A DNA stretch of 64,000 bases from assembly GCF_033807715.1 (NCBI RefSeq), contig NC_084587.1:28337017-28401016 (forward strand), written 5' to 3'. Positions 22,539-32,967 of this stretch are shown here, in pieces. The notes beneath the pieces are model-generated. The model worked only from the letters and a program-made list of their open reading frames with translations, did no database searches and was not told where the DNA came from. The stretch comes from Cololabis saira (lineage: Eukaryota > Chordata > Actinopteri > Beloniformes > Belonidae). The translations under genes were made by a program, and so were the position numbers. Positions within the stretch are counted from its first letter, which is position 1. Every line of letters starts with the position of its first letter.

Positions 22539-22804
22539 TGTAGCAGTGCGAGTGCTACGGGGGCCCGACCGACAGGATAGAGGAGGACACGGAGTTTTCG
22601 TGCAGAAACTGTTTATTCTCACCAAACACTCTCACACGTGCAAGCACCTTCTCCCAGCAGCAGACCAGCAGTATCGGCAGCAGCTTCTCCTCTCCAGCTG
22701 CAGTCTCCCAGTCCTCCTTATCAAGGCTGGCAGGGTGGAGAGGCTGATGGGACACACCTGTGTCCCGTCAGCCTGAGTGGCTGCAGCTACTCCACCCTGC
22801 CACA
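22539..22804 (-). mobile_element. Solo LTR of the same family as the TRIM-like element at 30178
   Basis: The 266-bp block begins TGTAGCAGTGCGAGTGCTAC and ends CCACCCTGCCACA, so it has TG and CA termini. It matches the two LTRs at 30178-30394 and 30573-30804 throughout, for example GGGCCCGACCGACAGGA and GGCAGGGTGGAGAGG. By comparison with that element it lies in minus orientation. The 5-base flanks are ACATA and ATATA within a microsatellite, close to a duplication but not proof. No internal region is present. Confidence 0.85.

Positions 22805-22894
<90 letters not shown>
22805..22894. repeat. (TA)n microsatellite
   Basis: About 44 TA units follow directly after the solo LTR. The LTR appears to have landed inside one AT-rich microsatellite. 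Confidence 0.97.
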
Positions 22895-22896
<2 letters not shown>

Positions 22897-24722
22897 TGTC
22901 ATCCACTATTCTTTCAAGAATAGTTTGTAGATTTGTCTCCTAAATACCTTTTCTTAGCAGCAGTTTCAAAGTAATTTGATAAATGCATTAATTGTTGAAG
23001 TGCTTGACTGAGAAATTTCTTCACTAATCACTTTGGTAGCTATGAGCACTTTTACAGCATGCGTCTAAATTTGATACACATTGTCCAAGTGTGTTCAGTC
23101 CAGAATTCATACCTTTTTCTTCCTCTGCCGTGCCTTTGTGATGTGTGATGATAAAAACTGGTTAAAAATGCATGGACACCCCTGATAAAAATGCTGTTTG
23201 GAAGGCAGCATAATGGTGCTTTGAACTTCTGGTCTACTTCTCCATATTAATCCTGTTTCAGAAGTGTACAGAGCCCAGTTTTTGAACTTGTTTTTGATCC
23301 TTTTTTTCTTTGGTCCAAAACACATGGTGTCCTTTTCTTCCAAAAACAAATGTTTTTCCAATGCCTGATGGTTCATCCCAGATGCTTCCGATCCGAAATC
23401 TATGTCGAGAAGAGAAATAGGAGACACACCAGTTTATTCTGCATTTAAACGATTTTTAGGGTTCATATTATTTTTTACACTGAAAAAATTCTGACATTGA
23501 GTTTCTTGGGCTTTTTTAATTATTCTGTATAGGTTCTGTCTGAGAATTCTGTCCAGGTAAATAAAAAAAAGGGGAGATGGGGAACAGCAGCAGGAACTCT
23601 GATCTGCAGTAACAAGGTGATTTTGATTTGTTGACAGTGAAATTACAAAGTTTACATAAGAAGTAAACACAGGATGGATTATAATATAAAGTTGAATCAA
23701 AGACAAAGTAAACCTAAACTGACATTGTTTCAAACATGGTTTACTGTTTGCTCTTCAACATTCGTGCTTATGTGTTTAATGTCAGAAGACAGAATAGGAG
23801 AAACTGTATCAAAACAAAATTCGAGACAAGAAGCAGAAGCACAAAGTTACATTAACCATTCCATGCACAGATATATAAATAGATGAAAAAAACAAGAGAC
23901 CTGGCTAATTTCATCTCTGATCACACACAAAATGCAAAATAAATAGTGATCATTTCTAATTTCCCAAATGATTTTCTCAATTTTTGCTAAATTTTCCTCC
24001 CATGCTTTCTGGGAGGGTATATGATTATGTCCAGCTTTATTATGTTGTTGATTTTGTCTCACTATGGTCCCAATGTATGTACAAATCCGGGATTTTTCTT
24101 TCTCTGCAAATTGAGAATTGAGAAACAGCCTTCATACAGTATGTTCACAGGTGCTGACAAGACACAGGTGAGACAAGGACACTGTTAAAATAACAGGAAA
24201 CAGGTCACAAAAACAAGAGCGAAACTAAAGAACCAAGTAAAACACAAGAAATGAAACCCAAAACCTGACCACAACAACCCTAAACCATGACAAAAATGGC
24301 CGTAATAAATCCCTCTGTCATTACAGTATTTGTTCTTCATGTTTACAGCAGCTCTTTCCCTGTACTATGTACATCCATCCAGCCTATCCCAGCTCATAAC
24401 AGTACACCCTTATTTGTATTGTATATACTGTATATTGTGGCTGAATAAAGGCTGGGGAAAAAATTGCCTCAGTATTTATGGCATACTTTTTTGCGGCTTT
24501 TTTTGTTAGTTTGTTTTCACCGGGAGTTATAGTCACTCCCAGCTCCTGCCTCTAGCATTTAAGTAGAACAACACCATGGATGTTTGGGATGTGTGTTCAT
24601 TTGCATGTAGTGCCAGATTGATCACTCAGCACAATATGGTACACTTTTTAATGCCAGATTTGAACATGTGTGAAACTCTGGCCACTTGTGATCAAATTTT
24701 TCAGGACACATGTTAATGGAAG
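22895..24722. other. No firm feature; one weak repeat
   Basis: A frame at 23107-23427 (minus) and one at 23847-24062 (minus) are Lys-rich, but match no family I know. Around 24140-24300 an A-rich block with repeated AAACA and ACAAG words resembles a degraded retroposon. I assign no function. Confidence 0.35.
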
Positions 24723-24845
24723 CCTTAAGGCAAGGCAAGTTTATTTCTATAGCCATAGACCTTGTTGTTGAAAAGTTGAATATAGACTATAGCACATTTC
24801 AACATCAAGATAATTCAAAGTGCTTAACAGGGTAACAAGGTTTCC
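24723..24845 (-). repeat. LINE/SINE-type tail beginning (AAGGC)n
   Basis: TAAGGCAAGGCAAGTTTATTT followed by TATAGC and TTCAAAGTGCTTAAC is the fish retroposon tail read in reverse, with a short AAGGC pentamer run at its tip. Confidence 0.6.
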
Positions 24846-25099
24846 TACAATGAGCTCCTGTCGACGGGTTATACCAGCTATTGGCAGATGATGGTTCTCG
24901 ATGCAGTACTGTGTGAGGAACTGAACATAACAGGTGTCCAACTAAGTATTGCATACATGCCCTTTATTGTTTGAAATTGCTCCAGATTTCTAAAATTCTT
25001 TAATAGAAGTGTGAGAGCACAAATTAGCTAACTGCTGTCAACCTGTCTTTAAGGAAAACTGGCTTTTTTTTTATCCCTAATTTTTTCCCATTTTTTCAC

Positions 25100-25520
25100 C
25101 AATTGCTCATACCTAAGTCAGTCCTGGGCATTGCTCCCCTCTGCCAGCCCCGGGAGGGCCTACACCGAGCTCAAGTGTCCTTCTTTACTTGATGAGTGAG
25201 CAGGCTGTTTCTTTTCACCCGACAGGTTAGGGCTTTTCTGGCCGGACGTAGCGCGTGGAAGGATCACGTTATTCCGTCCAGATCCTCCCCACCCCATCTG
25301 GTGCCACGGTTGGCCAGAGGGGCATGCCGCATGTATAGCCCAGGACTGCTTCATGTTTTTGTGAAGGTAGCTCACATTAGCTACCCAAGGGAACACGGGG
25401 AGAACATGCAAACTTCCCACAGAAAGGCCCTTTCGCCAACCCCACCCAGGGTGCTGAAGTCATGGGGGAAGTAAACTCAGCAACCACAGGGTCCCCGGTG
25501 AGAATTGAACCCAGGACTTT
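25100..25520 (-). repeat. Teleost interspersed repeat fragment
   Basis: The block includes GGGGAGAACATGCAAACTTC, CCACAGAAAGGCCC and GAATTGAACCCAGGACTTTG, phrases shared with the widespread fish repeat also seen at 13210-13565. A GC-rich part (25140-25340) belongs to the same insertion by position. Open frames on both strands are chance. Confidence 0.55.
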
Positions 25521-26384
25521 GAAACTGGCTTTTAACATTTTAATGATTTTCTTGCACATTTGTCAGAGTAACAAAGATCTTTTGCTGATATTTTCTGTTC
25601 TGCTCTTTCATGGATACTTCTGCTCTGCTGTTGATGTCATCAGTTGGGATTTTTTTGCCAGCTTTCTTGCACTAAATCACTCTCTTAGGAATACTTTGTA
25701 TATACAGACCTGAGATTGAAAAATACATCCAGAAAAAAGAACATCCAGAAAATATCCTGATTATATACTGAAGAAAGAACTCAAAGGAAATGTAATGGCA
25801 CTTTTCCACTAGTACCTACTCGGCTCTACTCATCTCAGCTCGGCTCGAATCAACTTGGCCTAGTTTCTTTTCCATAACAATTTGGCATCTGGAGCAGAAG
25901 TGGGTGGGGTTGGAGCGAAGCTACTGTGACGTATTTGATTGTGTGATCTAAATGAAGAAAACAACAACACTAAAGATGTAGAACCTGGAGGAGATAGTAT
26001 ATGTGCTGCTTGGACTGTGGCTTGTGTTGGATATCAAGATAAAAAATGGGAGTGAGAGAAGCTTCAAGCAGCGGCGCTTTTTAATTTTGTTTGTCTCAGC
26101 GCTGCTGAAAAGTCTGTTGGTAGCCGCGAGCAGCTATGAAGTGACAGAGCTCCTGGTAGATTTTTTTGTGCCTTATCGCCCATATAGATCCCTTTTTAAT
26201 TCTCCTCAGCCACCAGGTTTAGGAACTCCTGCAACTCAGAGTTGGATCATGAAACAGACTTTTGCGCTGCCGTTGCCTGTCGAATAAAATGAAGAAGAAG
26301 CCTCCGTCAGAGTCACTCTTTCTCTGATGTCCGCTTTCTGACTCAGTCGTCTGACTCCCAACCCCCCGACCAATCGGTGGCGTG

Positions 26385-26565
26385 CATGAGGTGTATAATC
26401 CAGGTGCCATAAAGTAAAAAGCCTGCCATGTTTCTGGATCAGCCTGTACATTTAGAACAGGTGTTTTCACTAACGATCTACCTGCAGAGAAGCTGGTTTA
26501 GTGATTGGTTGGAACAACTGCTGGACTGGATTTTTACTTTATGGCACCTGGATTATACATCTCTG
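26385..26565. mobile_element. hAT-type MITE nested in copy B
   Basis: The 181-bp insert is flanked by the 8-bp duplication GTGGCGTG (26377-26384 and 26566-26573). Its inverted repeats share TGTATAATCCAGG and TGCCATAAAGTAAAAA. It starts with CA, as hAT ends do. Removing it restores continuity with copy A. Confidence 0.9.
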
Positions 26566-26976
26566 GTGGCGTGTAGTGTGATGACGTCAGATACAGCCCG
26601 ACTCAGCCCGCTTAGAACCTCGGCAGAGTAGGTACAGAAAAAGTATCTACTCGGCACGGTTATGCCCATAGACGGATTACCGCATGGGCAAAGTGGGCGT
26701 GTGCCCAGGGCCCTGGAGCCAATGGGGGCCCTCGGCTTTCAAACTTTTTTTTTTTTTTTTTACGTGTAATAAATTTAATAATTTAATAATAAATACATTT
26801 AGAAGCTCATATGGCCCAATGATAGGGCCCCGTTTTGTGTGATACGTTCATATATAATCGTAAATTGTAGGCTATAATTACGATAAAATGTGCATTGTGC
26901 GGTCAGTGTAGGTTAATTCTTACTTTACAACTGTCCTGAACGCATCAAGGCCGTGAGCCAACGCTGATTGGCTGGA

Positions 26977-27086
26977 AAGCCTGATTTATGGTTCCGCGTT
27001 AAATCGACGCAGAGCCTCCGCGCATCGCCGCGTACCCTACGCCGTAGGCGCTGCGTTGGTTTAACGCGGAACCATAAATCAGCCTT
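26977..27086. mobile_element. Small foldback MITE, second copy
   Basis: The arms AAGCCTGATTTATGGTTCCG and CGGAACCATAAATCAGCCTT pair almost perfectly, with a GC-rich centre containing ACCCTACGCCGTAGG. It is the same family as 9769-9857. Confidence 0.85.
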
Positions 27087-27441
27087 AACAGTTGGAGCCA
27101 ATTTGCCGACTCGGCAAATTTGCGGCCATGAAGGAGATGCTAAACTTTAAAAGAGGACTAAGCATGTACAAAGTTTTATGGAAGAGTCAACTACCATTGG
27201 TGAGTCAGTGTAACCTTCATACATAATTTCTTTATCAGAATGTTGCGTAGCTTTGAATGAGCTGTGTGTTGTTGTCAACTAGACCGCCGAGTCTATTCTG
27301 TTATAGAGCTCAGAAATGATGTTATAGACCGCTGTGTCTATATCTATCTAAATAGATTGTGTAATGTGTTTTTTTTGTATTTAAGCTGTATCAAAGATGG
27401 AACTGAGTTTTCAGCGCCTTGTGATTGGCAGTTTTCAGGCC

Positions 27442-27500
<59 letters not shown>

Positions 27501-27503
27501 GTG
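27442..27503. repeat. (GT)n microsatellite
   Basis: About 30 GT units with one GC interruption lie inside the nested hAT element. Confidence 0.97.
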
Positions 27504-28551
27504 CTTCTGAACAAGTTTGTGACTTTACTCTGCTTTCTGCAGCATAGTCCTATAGGCTTAGCTCAATAAAAGTGAGAATAAATGTTGTTTGATGGGTAGG
27601 ATGAGGTGTTGTTGAACGTTAAAATGACTATCATAAGGGCCCATGGAGAATGCTCCGCCCCCTCTGTACTGAGAGCCACGCTCCGCCACTCCGCCATCCA
27701 CAATCACACGGTGTGATTGTGGATTCTCTGCGTCATTGTGTGACCAAACTGAGTGATTGGGGAGGGCATGCACCGTGCACGTAGGATATTATTGTAGGTA
27801 GGGGCCCATAGCGAGTTTGTGTCCAGGGCCCGTGGTCATGATAATCCGTCCTTGGTTATGCCGCTTTTGCACTAGTATCACCTTAGCTCGGTTCTACCCG
27901 TTTTGCGCTTTTGCATTAGGGCTGAGACGGGTAGAGCCACTCCAAGCCGATACCTTTTTCTGTAACCATTTCAGTGAGGTTCTATAGCGGGCTGAGCCGG
28001 GACTATTTCTGAGGTCACCACCCTCCACGCCTCTGATTGGTCGGGGGGCGGGGCCGTCACCACCCTCCGCGCCTCTGATTGGTCGGGGGGCGGGGCCGTC
28101 AAACGTTTGAATCAGGAAGCGGGAGTCAGCGCGAGGCGACTCGCGGCTCGCGGCGATTTTATTATACAGCAAAAACGTCTGTTTGGTGATCCAACTCTGA
28201 GGTGCAGATGTTCATAAACCTGGTGGCTGTCGAGAAAAAAATTTAAAAAGCGATGTAGACGGGCTGTTTTTTTCTCAGCCGCTCCCGGCTCCAGCTGATT
28301 TCTCATCTGCGCCGACACAAACAAAGGTGCTGCGCAATCGAGTATGTCACAGCAGATTCACCCCAACCCCCCCACTTCTCCCCTGGCAGTGCGAAAACAC
28401 ACGTGTGGAGCCGTGTAAAGCCGCGCCGAGTCGGGCCAAGTAAGTCCTAGTGCAAAAGTGCCATTAGACCCCTAGTGGGAAAGCGCCAAACCAAGTGGAA
28501 TGGAGTCGAGCTGAGCCGGGCTGAGTAGGTACTAGTGCAAAAGTGCCATAT

Positions 28552-29912
28552 GACTCACTGTATGCTTATTTCCTTTTTACATAATTCTGTTCTTTACTTT
28601 TCCTTTTTTAATTCAAAATAGTAAAATACTTTGAAAACATTACAAAGGTTTGGGTAGAATTTTAGAATAACAAAGAGACTAAATTTAACTTTTTAAATGT
28701 CATGTAATGTAAGCTTAGCCCAGTTTTCACAGATTTCCAACCTTTCTGACAAGAACAGAAACCGCTTAGTATTATTATCTAATTTCTTTGTTGCATGTAT
28801 TTTGTACTCTGCACAATGACAATAATTCTGGTATTGAGTCTATTCTTTCGCCATCTCTTTTTTCTTTCTGCCAGCATGAGAATTATTAGTAAATTTGCTG
28901 TCAGCGTGAACAGAACAAAGAGTCAGGATTGGCCTTGGAAGGAAAATCGCATTTCATTGGTTGATTTTTCAGATAGAGGTAATTATTGTCTCCTGCTGGT
29001 TCTTCCATGTGTGTGTGAATGAGCCTGAGGAGGAACTACTCTGTAGGAGATGTGTTGATGAATTAACCCATTGCTGGTTGAAGTGGTGCATTACTCTGAA
29101 TAAAACCCACACAGAGAGTCCCACCGGACTCAGAGATTTCTGCTTCTGTGAAAAGGCTGGGGAATTTTAAGCATACTTTTTAGTGATTTATTTTCCTCTT
29201 GATCTAAAAAAACTGGAAATAAGAGTAAAAGTAGACTGTAATTAGCTGAATAACAAGGGAAAAATCAAAATGGTCTATCAGTTATGTTTAACGGCTGCAA
29301 AACTTCATTATCATCCCATTTTTGTCCCTGTTTAAACTTGTTTAATTATACTGGGGAAATGTGCGTGCCCACTACAATTCAGCTGCGAACCAAATCACCA
29401 TTGGCATTATATCTGAGCTGCCATTCTGTGATTTTAAAGATAATGGTGACCATTTAGATGTACTCCAGAGAGCAGACTCGATTGGTTAAGAGGTAATGAA
29501 GTGTAATTGTAGTGAAATTGATTAGAATAGTAGAGTACTAATTTAGAGAAATTAGTGTGATGCTGTGTGATGCTGCAATCAAGAAAGGTATTCTATCTAC
29601 AGTACCTCTTTCATGGTGCACAAACAGCCAGCTCACTTCAACCGTGTCTTCTAGTCATGCAAGACTATCACACATTGCAGTGTCCCGGTTGAAATGATGG
29701 TCTCTCAAACTGATGGTTCACAATCCTTTTATTGAATAAAAAAACAATTAGTAACACAAGTAGTATGTTGCTTTTAACCTTTTGCCTAACCTATTAACTA
29801 TACCTTACCTCTTTACATTAATTATATTTTATTCTTGACAATATTTACCTTGAGTGCTTACCTTGTAATATTGCCTTTTATATCTTTCCCGTATAAAATG
29901 AAATAACATATA
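28552..29912. other. No recognisable feature
   Basis: This is AT-rich sequence with no supported gene or repeat. Confidence 0.45.
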
Positions 29913-30177
29913 CCATATTGCAGCAGGCGGCAACTGGCGGCCTGCGGGCCAAAATTGGCCCGTCTCCAATAATATCTGGCCCAGCAGATGACATCTGATA
30001 AAATCTGCCAAAAAAAAAAAAAAAAAATGTTTTTATATTATTTACTATCACAAAAACGACAATTTCATAGAGAATTCAAAGCTTTTATTTAGAAAAGATA
30101 AAAATAAATAAAATCAAAGCAGAATCTTCTTGATTCCGGATGCACACTGGCTTGTGGTGGGAACGTGGGACATATGC

Positions 30178-30804
30178 TGTAGCAAGCTCGTTGCCACTGG
30201 GGCCGACCGACAGGACAGAGTTTAGTGCAGGAACTCTTTATTCTCTCACACCGCCACACGTGAACAAGCAGAACCTTCTCCCAGCAGCATCCCCTGTCTG
30301 GAGTGCAGCTGCTCCTTATGCAGGCAGGGTGGAGAGGTTGATTGGGCACACCTGTTCCCACTCTGCTGAGTGTCTGCTCCTCCACCCTGCCACACACCCC
30401 CATCGCCCAACTCAGGCCGGGGACCATCCTGCTGCGCCACCAGTGCTGCGAGCTGCTGCTCCCCCTGGCCCTGGAGCAGGGCTGCCAGGTCTGCCAGCGC
30501 CTGCGCCAGCGCTTCCAGGGTCCGCTCCCCGCATCCCTCCTCCATCCTATCGGGCCCCACGTTGGGCGCCAGTGTAGCAGGGCTAGTGCTACGGGGGCCG
30601 ACCGACAGGACAGAGGACACAGGGTTTTGTGCAGGAACCAATTTTATTTACTCCTTCACTGCAGACACACATCCACCAGCACCTTCACAGGGAGACCTGT
30701 TGCTTCTGTGCAGCCACCCCTTATGAAGGCAGGCAGGGTGGAGAGGTTGATGGGGCCCACCTGTGCCCAATCAACCTGAGTGGCTGTACATCCACCCTGC
30801 CACA
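30178..30804 (-). mobile_element. Miniature LTR retrotransposon (TRIM-like), complete with TSD
   Basis: Two LTRs (30178-30394 and 30573-30804; outer bases TG and CA) enclose only about 178 bases. The 5-bp duplication TATGC flanks the whole (30173-30177 and 30805-30809). On the minus strand the 5' LTR is followed after one base by TGGCGCCCAACGTGGGGC, the primer site complementary to the 3' end of tRNA-Lys(CTT). A short gag-like start and then a G-rich tract before the 3' LTR make up the rest. No pol is present, so it depends on a helper. It sits inside the hAT at 29921. Confidence 0.9.
30400..30550 (-). pseudogene. gag-like start left in the miniature LTR element
   Basis: Downstream of the primer site on the minus strand, a frame begins at an ATG near 30546 and encodes about 50 residues rich in Ala, Leu and Gln with an amphipathic pattern. 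It runs straight into the 3' LTR. The position matches the N-terminus of a gag protein, but the sequence is too short for a family match. It is most likely what remained after a large internal deletion. Confidence 0.5.
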
Positions 30805-30934
30805 TATGCGCTTCTGAAATTACAGAGTAAAAAAAAAGGAAAAAGGAGAAAAATAAATGACTATTTAAATAAAATAAAGCAACAATGAATATAGCTAATA
30901 AAAACAGTAATGACAGGCTTAAAAGAGTACTCAC

Positions 30935-32470
30935 TTAATGGGAAAACTGGCATTTCCCTTCAGTCACAATCTTTTGGATGTCTGGAGTGTTACGGTGTCA
31001 CCTCCACTCATTCCCTCTAATGCTGTCCCTCCACAACAACCGGTCTGTCCCACGCCAACAGCTAGTGCACTGCGTGCTCTTTGCCGCAGGTGACATGAGT
31101 TGTGGGTGATTAGGGAAGGAGCCTCCAGCCAGGTCCAGCACAGCTGCAGCCACTCTCCTCATCAGATCCCCCTGCCTATTTAAACCCTGGTTCTTCAGCC
31201 ATTCACCGGCCAGATCTTCCCTAGGAATTGCCTGTTTTTCTCCAACCCGTTGTGCTGCAATCGAGTTGGACTGCCAGCCAACCTACTCCACTCCTTCACC
31301 CTCCGGTCACCCCAGCTCGCCAGGCTTAACACCCCCCCCCCCCCCCAAAAAAAGCAATAAAGGCCCTTCCGGGCATTAAACTCCACCTCTGCCTTCCCGT
31401 GTCTCCCGTGCACTTGAATCCAACGCCAACTGAGACCTAACACTGGAGATATGGATGTGACTTTAACCTGCAAGCAGTTCTCCAGATTTTGTGCGTCTTA
31501 ATGGCATTCATAGAAAAGGTCAACTCGCATGTGAAGGGAAACCTCGTCAGCACATACTGTAAAAAGTTTTTTGATCCATCTGTACTCATCTGAGCATGTC
31601 ATCAACGGATTGCTCACTTTTGACCAGGGAGGTTGTTTGGAAATTAATAAGCTCCATTTGAAATGCGGCCTCATCCAACGAGGGGATGGTTTCTTTAGCC
31701 AGGGAGAAGAAATCCGCACTTCGGACAGTGAGAGGGTCACGGACAAAAGCGATGTCCCTCGGGATGGAGTAGTCCTCAAACCTGGACTTGAAGTTGACCC
31801 GTAGCTGTTTGATTAAATCCACCGTTAGTCCTGTCACTGAAGTGCAGGAGCCTGCCAGTTAATGTCTGGAACAACTCCAGTTTTCTGGTGAACGATTCCA
31901 GCTTTTCAACCATGTCCACTATGGTTTTGCCTCTCGCCTGTAGCTGCAGGTTAAACTGGTTCAGATGGCCAAAAATATCAGTTAAAAATGCTACATTGGA
32001 CATGTACATTTCATCTTGTAGAAAGGCAAGGTGGTCGTCTGCAGCTTGCATCTTGCTTAATCTCAGGAAAGCCTTGACCTCATCCAGTATTGCACAGAAG
32101 CGCTCCAGCGCTTTGCCTTTACTTAACCAGCGCACGTCGTGGAGCAGCAGGTCATCGTAAGTAGCATCGTCTTACTCAGCACAAGTTGTCGGAAAATACG
32201 GTGCTGAGTGCTTGATTTACCCCTGATTAAATTAATGACGCGCATACCTTCATCCATAACCCCCTTTAGCTCACCACTGAGCCTGGTGCACAGGACACAC
32301 ACAGGCACAGGGCGCAATCTCCTTTAATCTGCTCACCAGACCTCTGTGCTTTGTGCCATGCTTTGTTTCGTGGTGCCGTCGGATGTTGTATTCTTTGCAA
32401 ACTGCAACACCTTCGTTGCAGATGAAACACACAGGCTTGGCATTTATAAAATCAGGTAGGATGAAACGTT
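30935..32470 (-). pseudogene. GTF2IRD2-like hAT transposase, broken
   Basis: Reading the minus strand from 32470, a zinc-finger part has VCFICNEGVAVC followed by HHETKH, the C2H2/BED DNA-binding type. Next come LIRGKSSTQHRIFRQL and then MRWLSKGKALERFCAILDE with FLTDIFGHLNQFNLQLQ (32135-31776), the hallmark of hAT transposases related to vertebrate GTF2IRD2. The piece at 31837-31586 and the dimerisation-type end (FPFTCELTFSMNAIK, ENCLQVKVTS) follow. The C-terminus is cut by a solo LTR, and its last codons resume beyond it to a TAA at 30935-30937. Several frameshifts and stops separate these blocks, so it is not active. Confidence 0.88.
30988..31442 (+). mobile_element. Solo LTR inserted near the hAT stop codon
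   Basis: The 455-bp block starts TGTTACGG and ends CCTAACA. It is flanked by a 6-bp duplication CTGGAG (30982-30987 and 31443-31448). A TATTTAAA box lies at 31177-31184 and an AATAAA signal at 31356-31361, so it reads on the plus strand, opposite to the hAT. There is no internal region, so recombination between two LTRs removed it. Gypsy or ERV origin cannot be told from the LTR alone. Confidence 0.85.
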
Positions 32471-32967
32471 CGGATGTAACGTGACAATACGTTTACATTA
32501 CGAACGGATAGCCCATCCTGATGTCCATAAAATCGTTATAGCCTAAGTTAGTTGGGCTCAAAGAAGTAGTCATTTTCTAAATGGTTTATTATATTTATTA
32601 TTGAATGTGTGGAGAGGGCAAATAGTTTGCTGATGGCACATTCATGTCTTAAAAGACAGTCTGTGTAACAAGTCGCTGATTAAAGACAGCAGGCTTATTA
32701 TCACCAAGTTGCTATTATGAACTGTTTCTAACGCAACAACTGGCGTAAAGCACTAATAACACACTAATAACAGTGTAGAAAATTCAAGTTACTTTATTTA
32801 AACAAATTACTTACTTTTTTGTACAAGATATAATAGTAGCCTATAGATAAGGGGAAAAAAGCTTTGCTTTGTTTTGCCTGATTGATGTGATGTTCTGGCC
32901 CACCATCCAGTTGCTCCAAAAATATTTGGCCTGAGGCCAAATTTACTTGCCAACCCCTGCCATATTG

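Larger units (their letters stand above)
26667..27854. mobile_element. Non-autonomous hAT element nested in copy C
   Basis: The element starts CATAGACGGATTACC and ends with the related GATAATCCGTCCTTG. It is flanked by a perfect 8-bp duplication GTTATGCC (26659-26666 and 27855-27862), which overlaps copy C's own TSD and tip. GGGCCC-rich sub-terminal blocks occur at both ends. There is no transposase. It carries a T-tract near 26745, a nested MITE at 26977, a GT microsatellite and a 14-bp-arm palindrome near 27696-27724. Confidence 0.9.
26663..28463 (-). mobile_element. PIF/Harbinger-like MITE, copy C, reverse orientation, nested in B
   Basis: Copy C begins TGCC at 26663 and continues at 27863 (GCTTTTGCACTAGTATC) after the inserted hAT. 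It ends CTAGTGCAAAAGTGCCA at 28463. TTA flanks both sides (26660-26662 and 28464-28466). Its interior is the reverse complement of copies A and B, for example CAACTCTGAGGTGCAGATG. A 42-bp internal unit with TCTGATTGGTCGGGGGGCGG is tandemly duplicated at 28017-28100. Confidence 0.9.
25796..28548. mobile_element. PIF/Harbinger-like MITE, copy B, carrying nested insertions
   Basis: The left end TGGCACTTTTCCACTAGTA follows TAA. The right end TACTAGTGCAAAAGTGCCA precedes TAT, so the 3-bp duplication has probably mutated. Its own sequence covers 25796-26384, 26574-26659 and 28467-28548. It matches copy A at 18435-19185, for example GTGACGTATTTGATTGTGTG and CCCCGACCAATCGGTGGC. The rest of the interval is later insertions. 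Confidence 0.85.
29921..32959 (-). mobile_element. hAT transposon, 3.0 kb, with decayed transposase
   Basis: A perfect 8-bp target duplication CCATATTG flanks the element (29913-29920 and 32960-32967). The ends CAGCAGGCGGCAACTGG and, in reverse, CAGGGGTTGGCAAGTAA are diverged hAT inverted repeats. The transposase gene is on the minus strand. Two LTR insertions (30178-30804 and 30988-31442) lie within it. After removing them about 1.96 kb remains, somewhat short for a full hAT. Confidence 0.93.

Noticed and set aside
23107..23427. Lys-rich 106-codon frame on the minus strand
   Set aside because: I considered a gene or retroposon fragment but could not match any family motif.
30390..30580. Possible gene in the GC-rich part of 30.4-30.6 kb
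   Set aside because: It lies between two LTRs, directly after a tRNA-Lys primer site, so it is the interior of a small LTR element.
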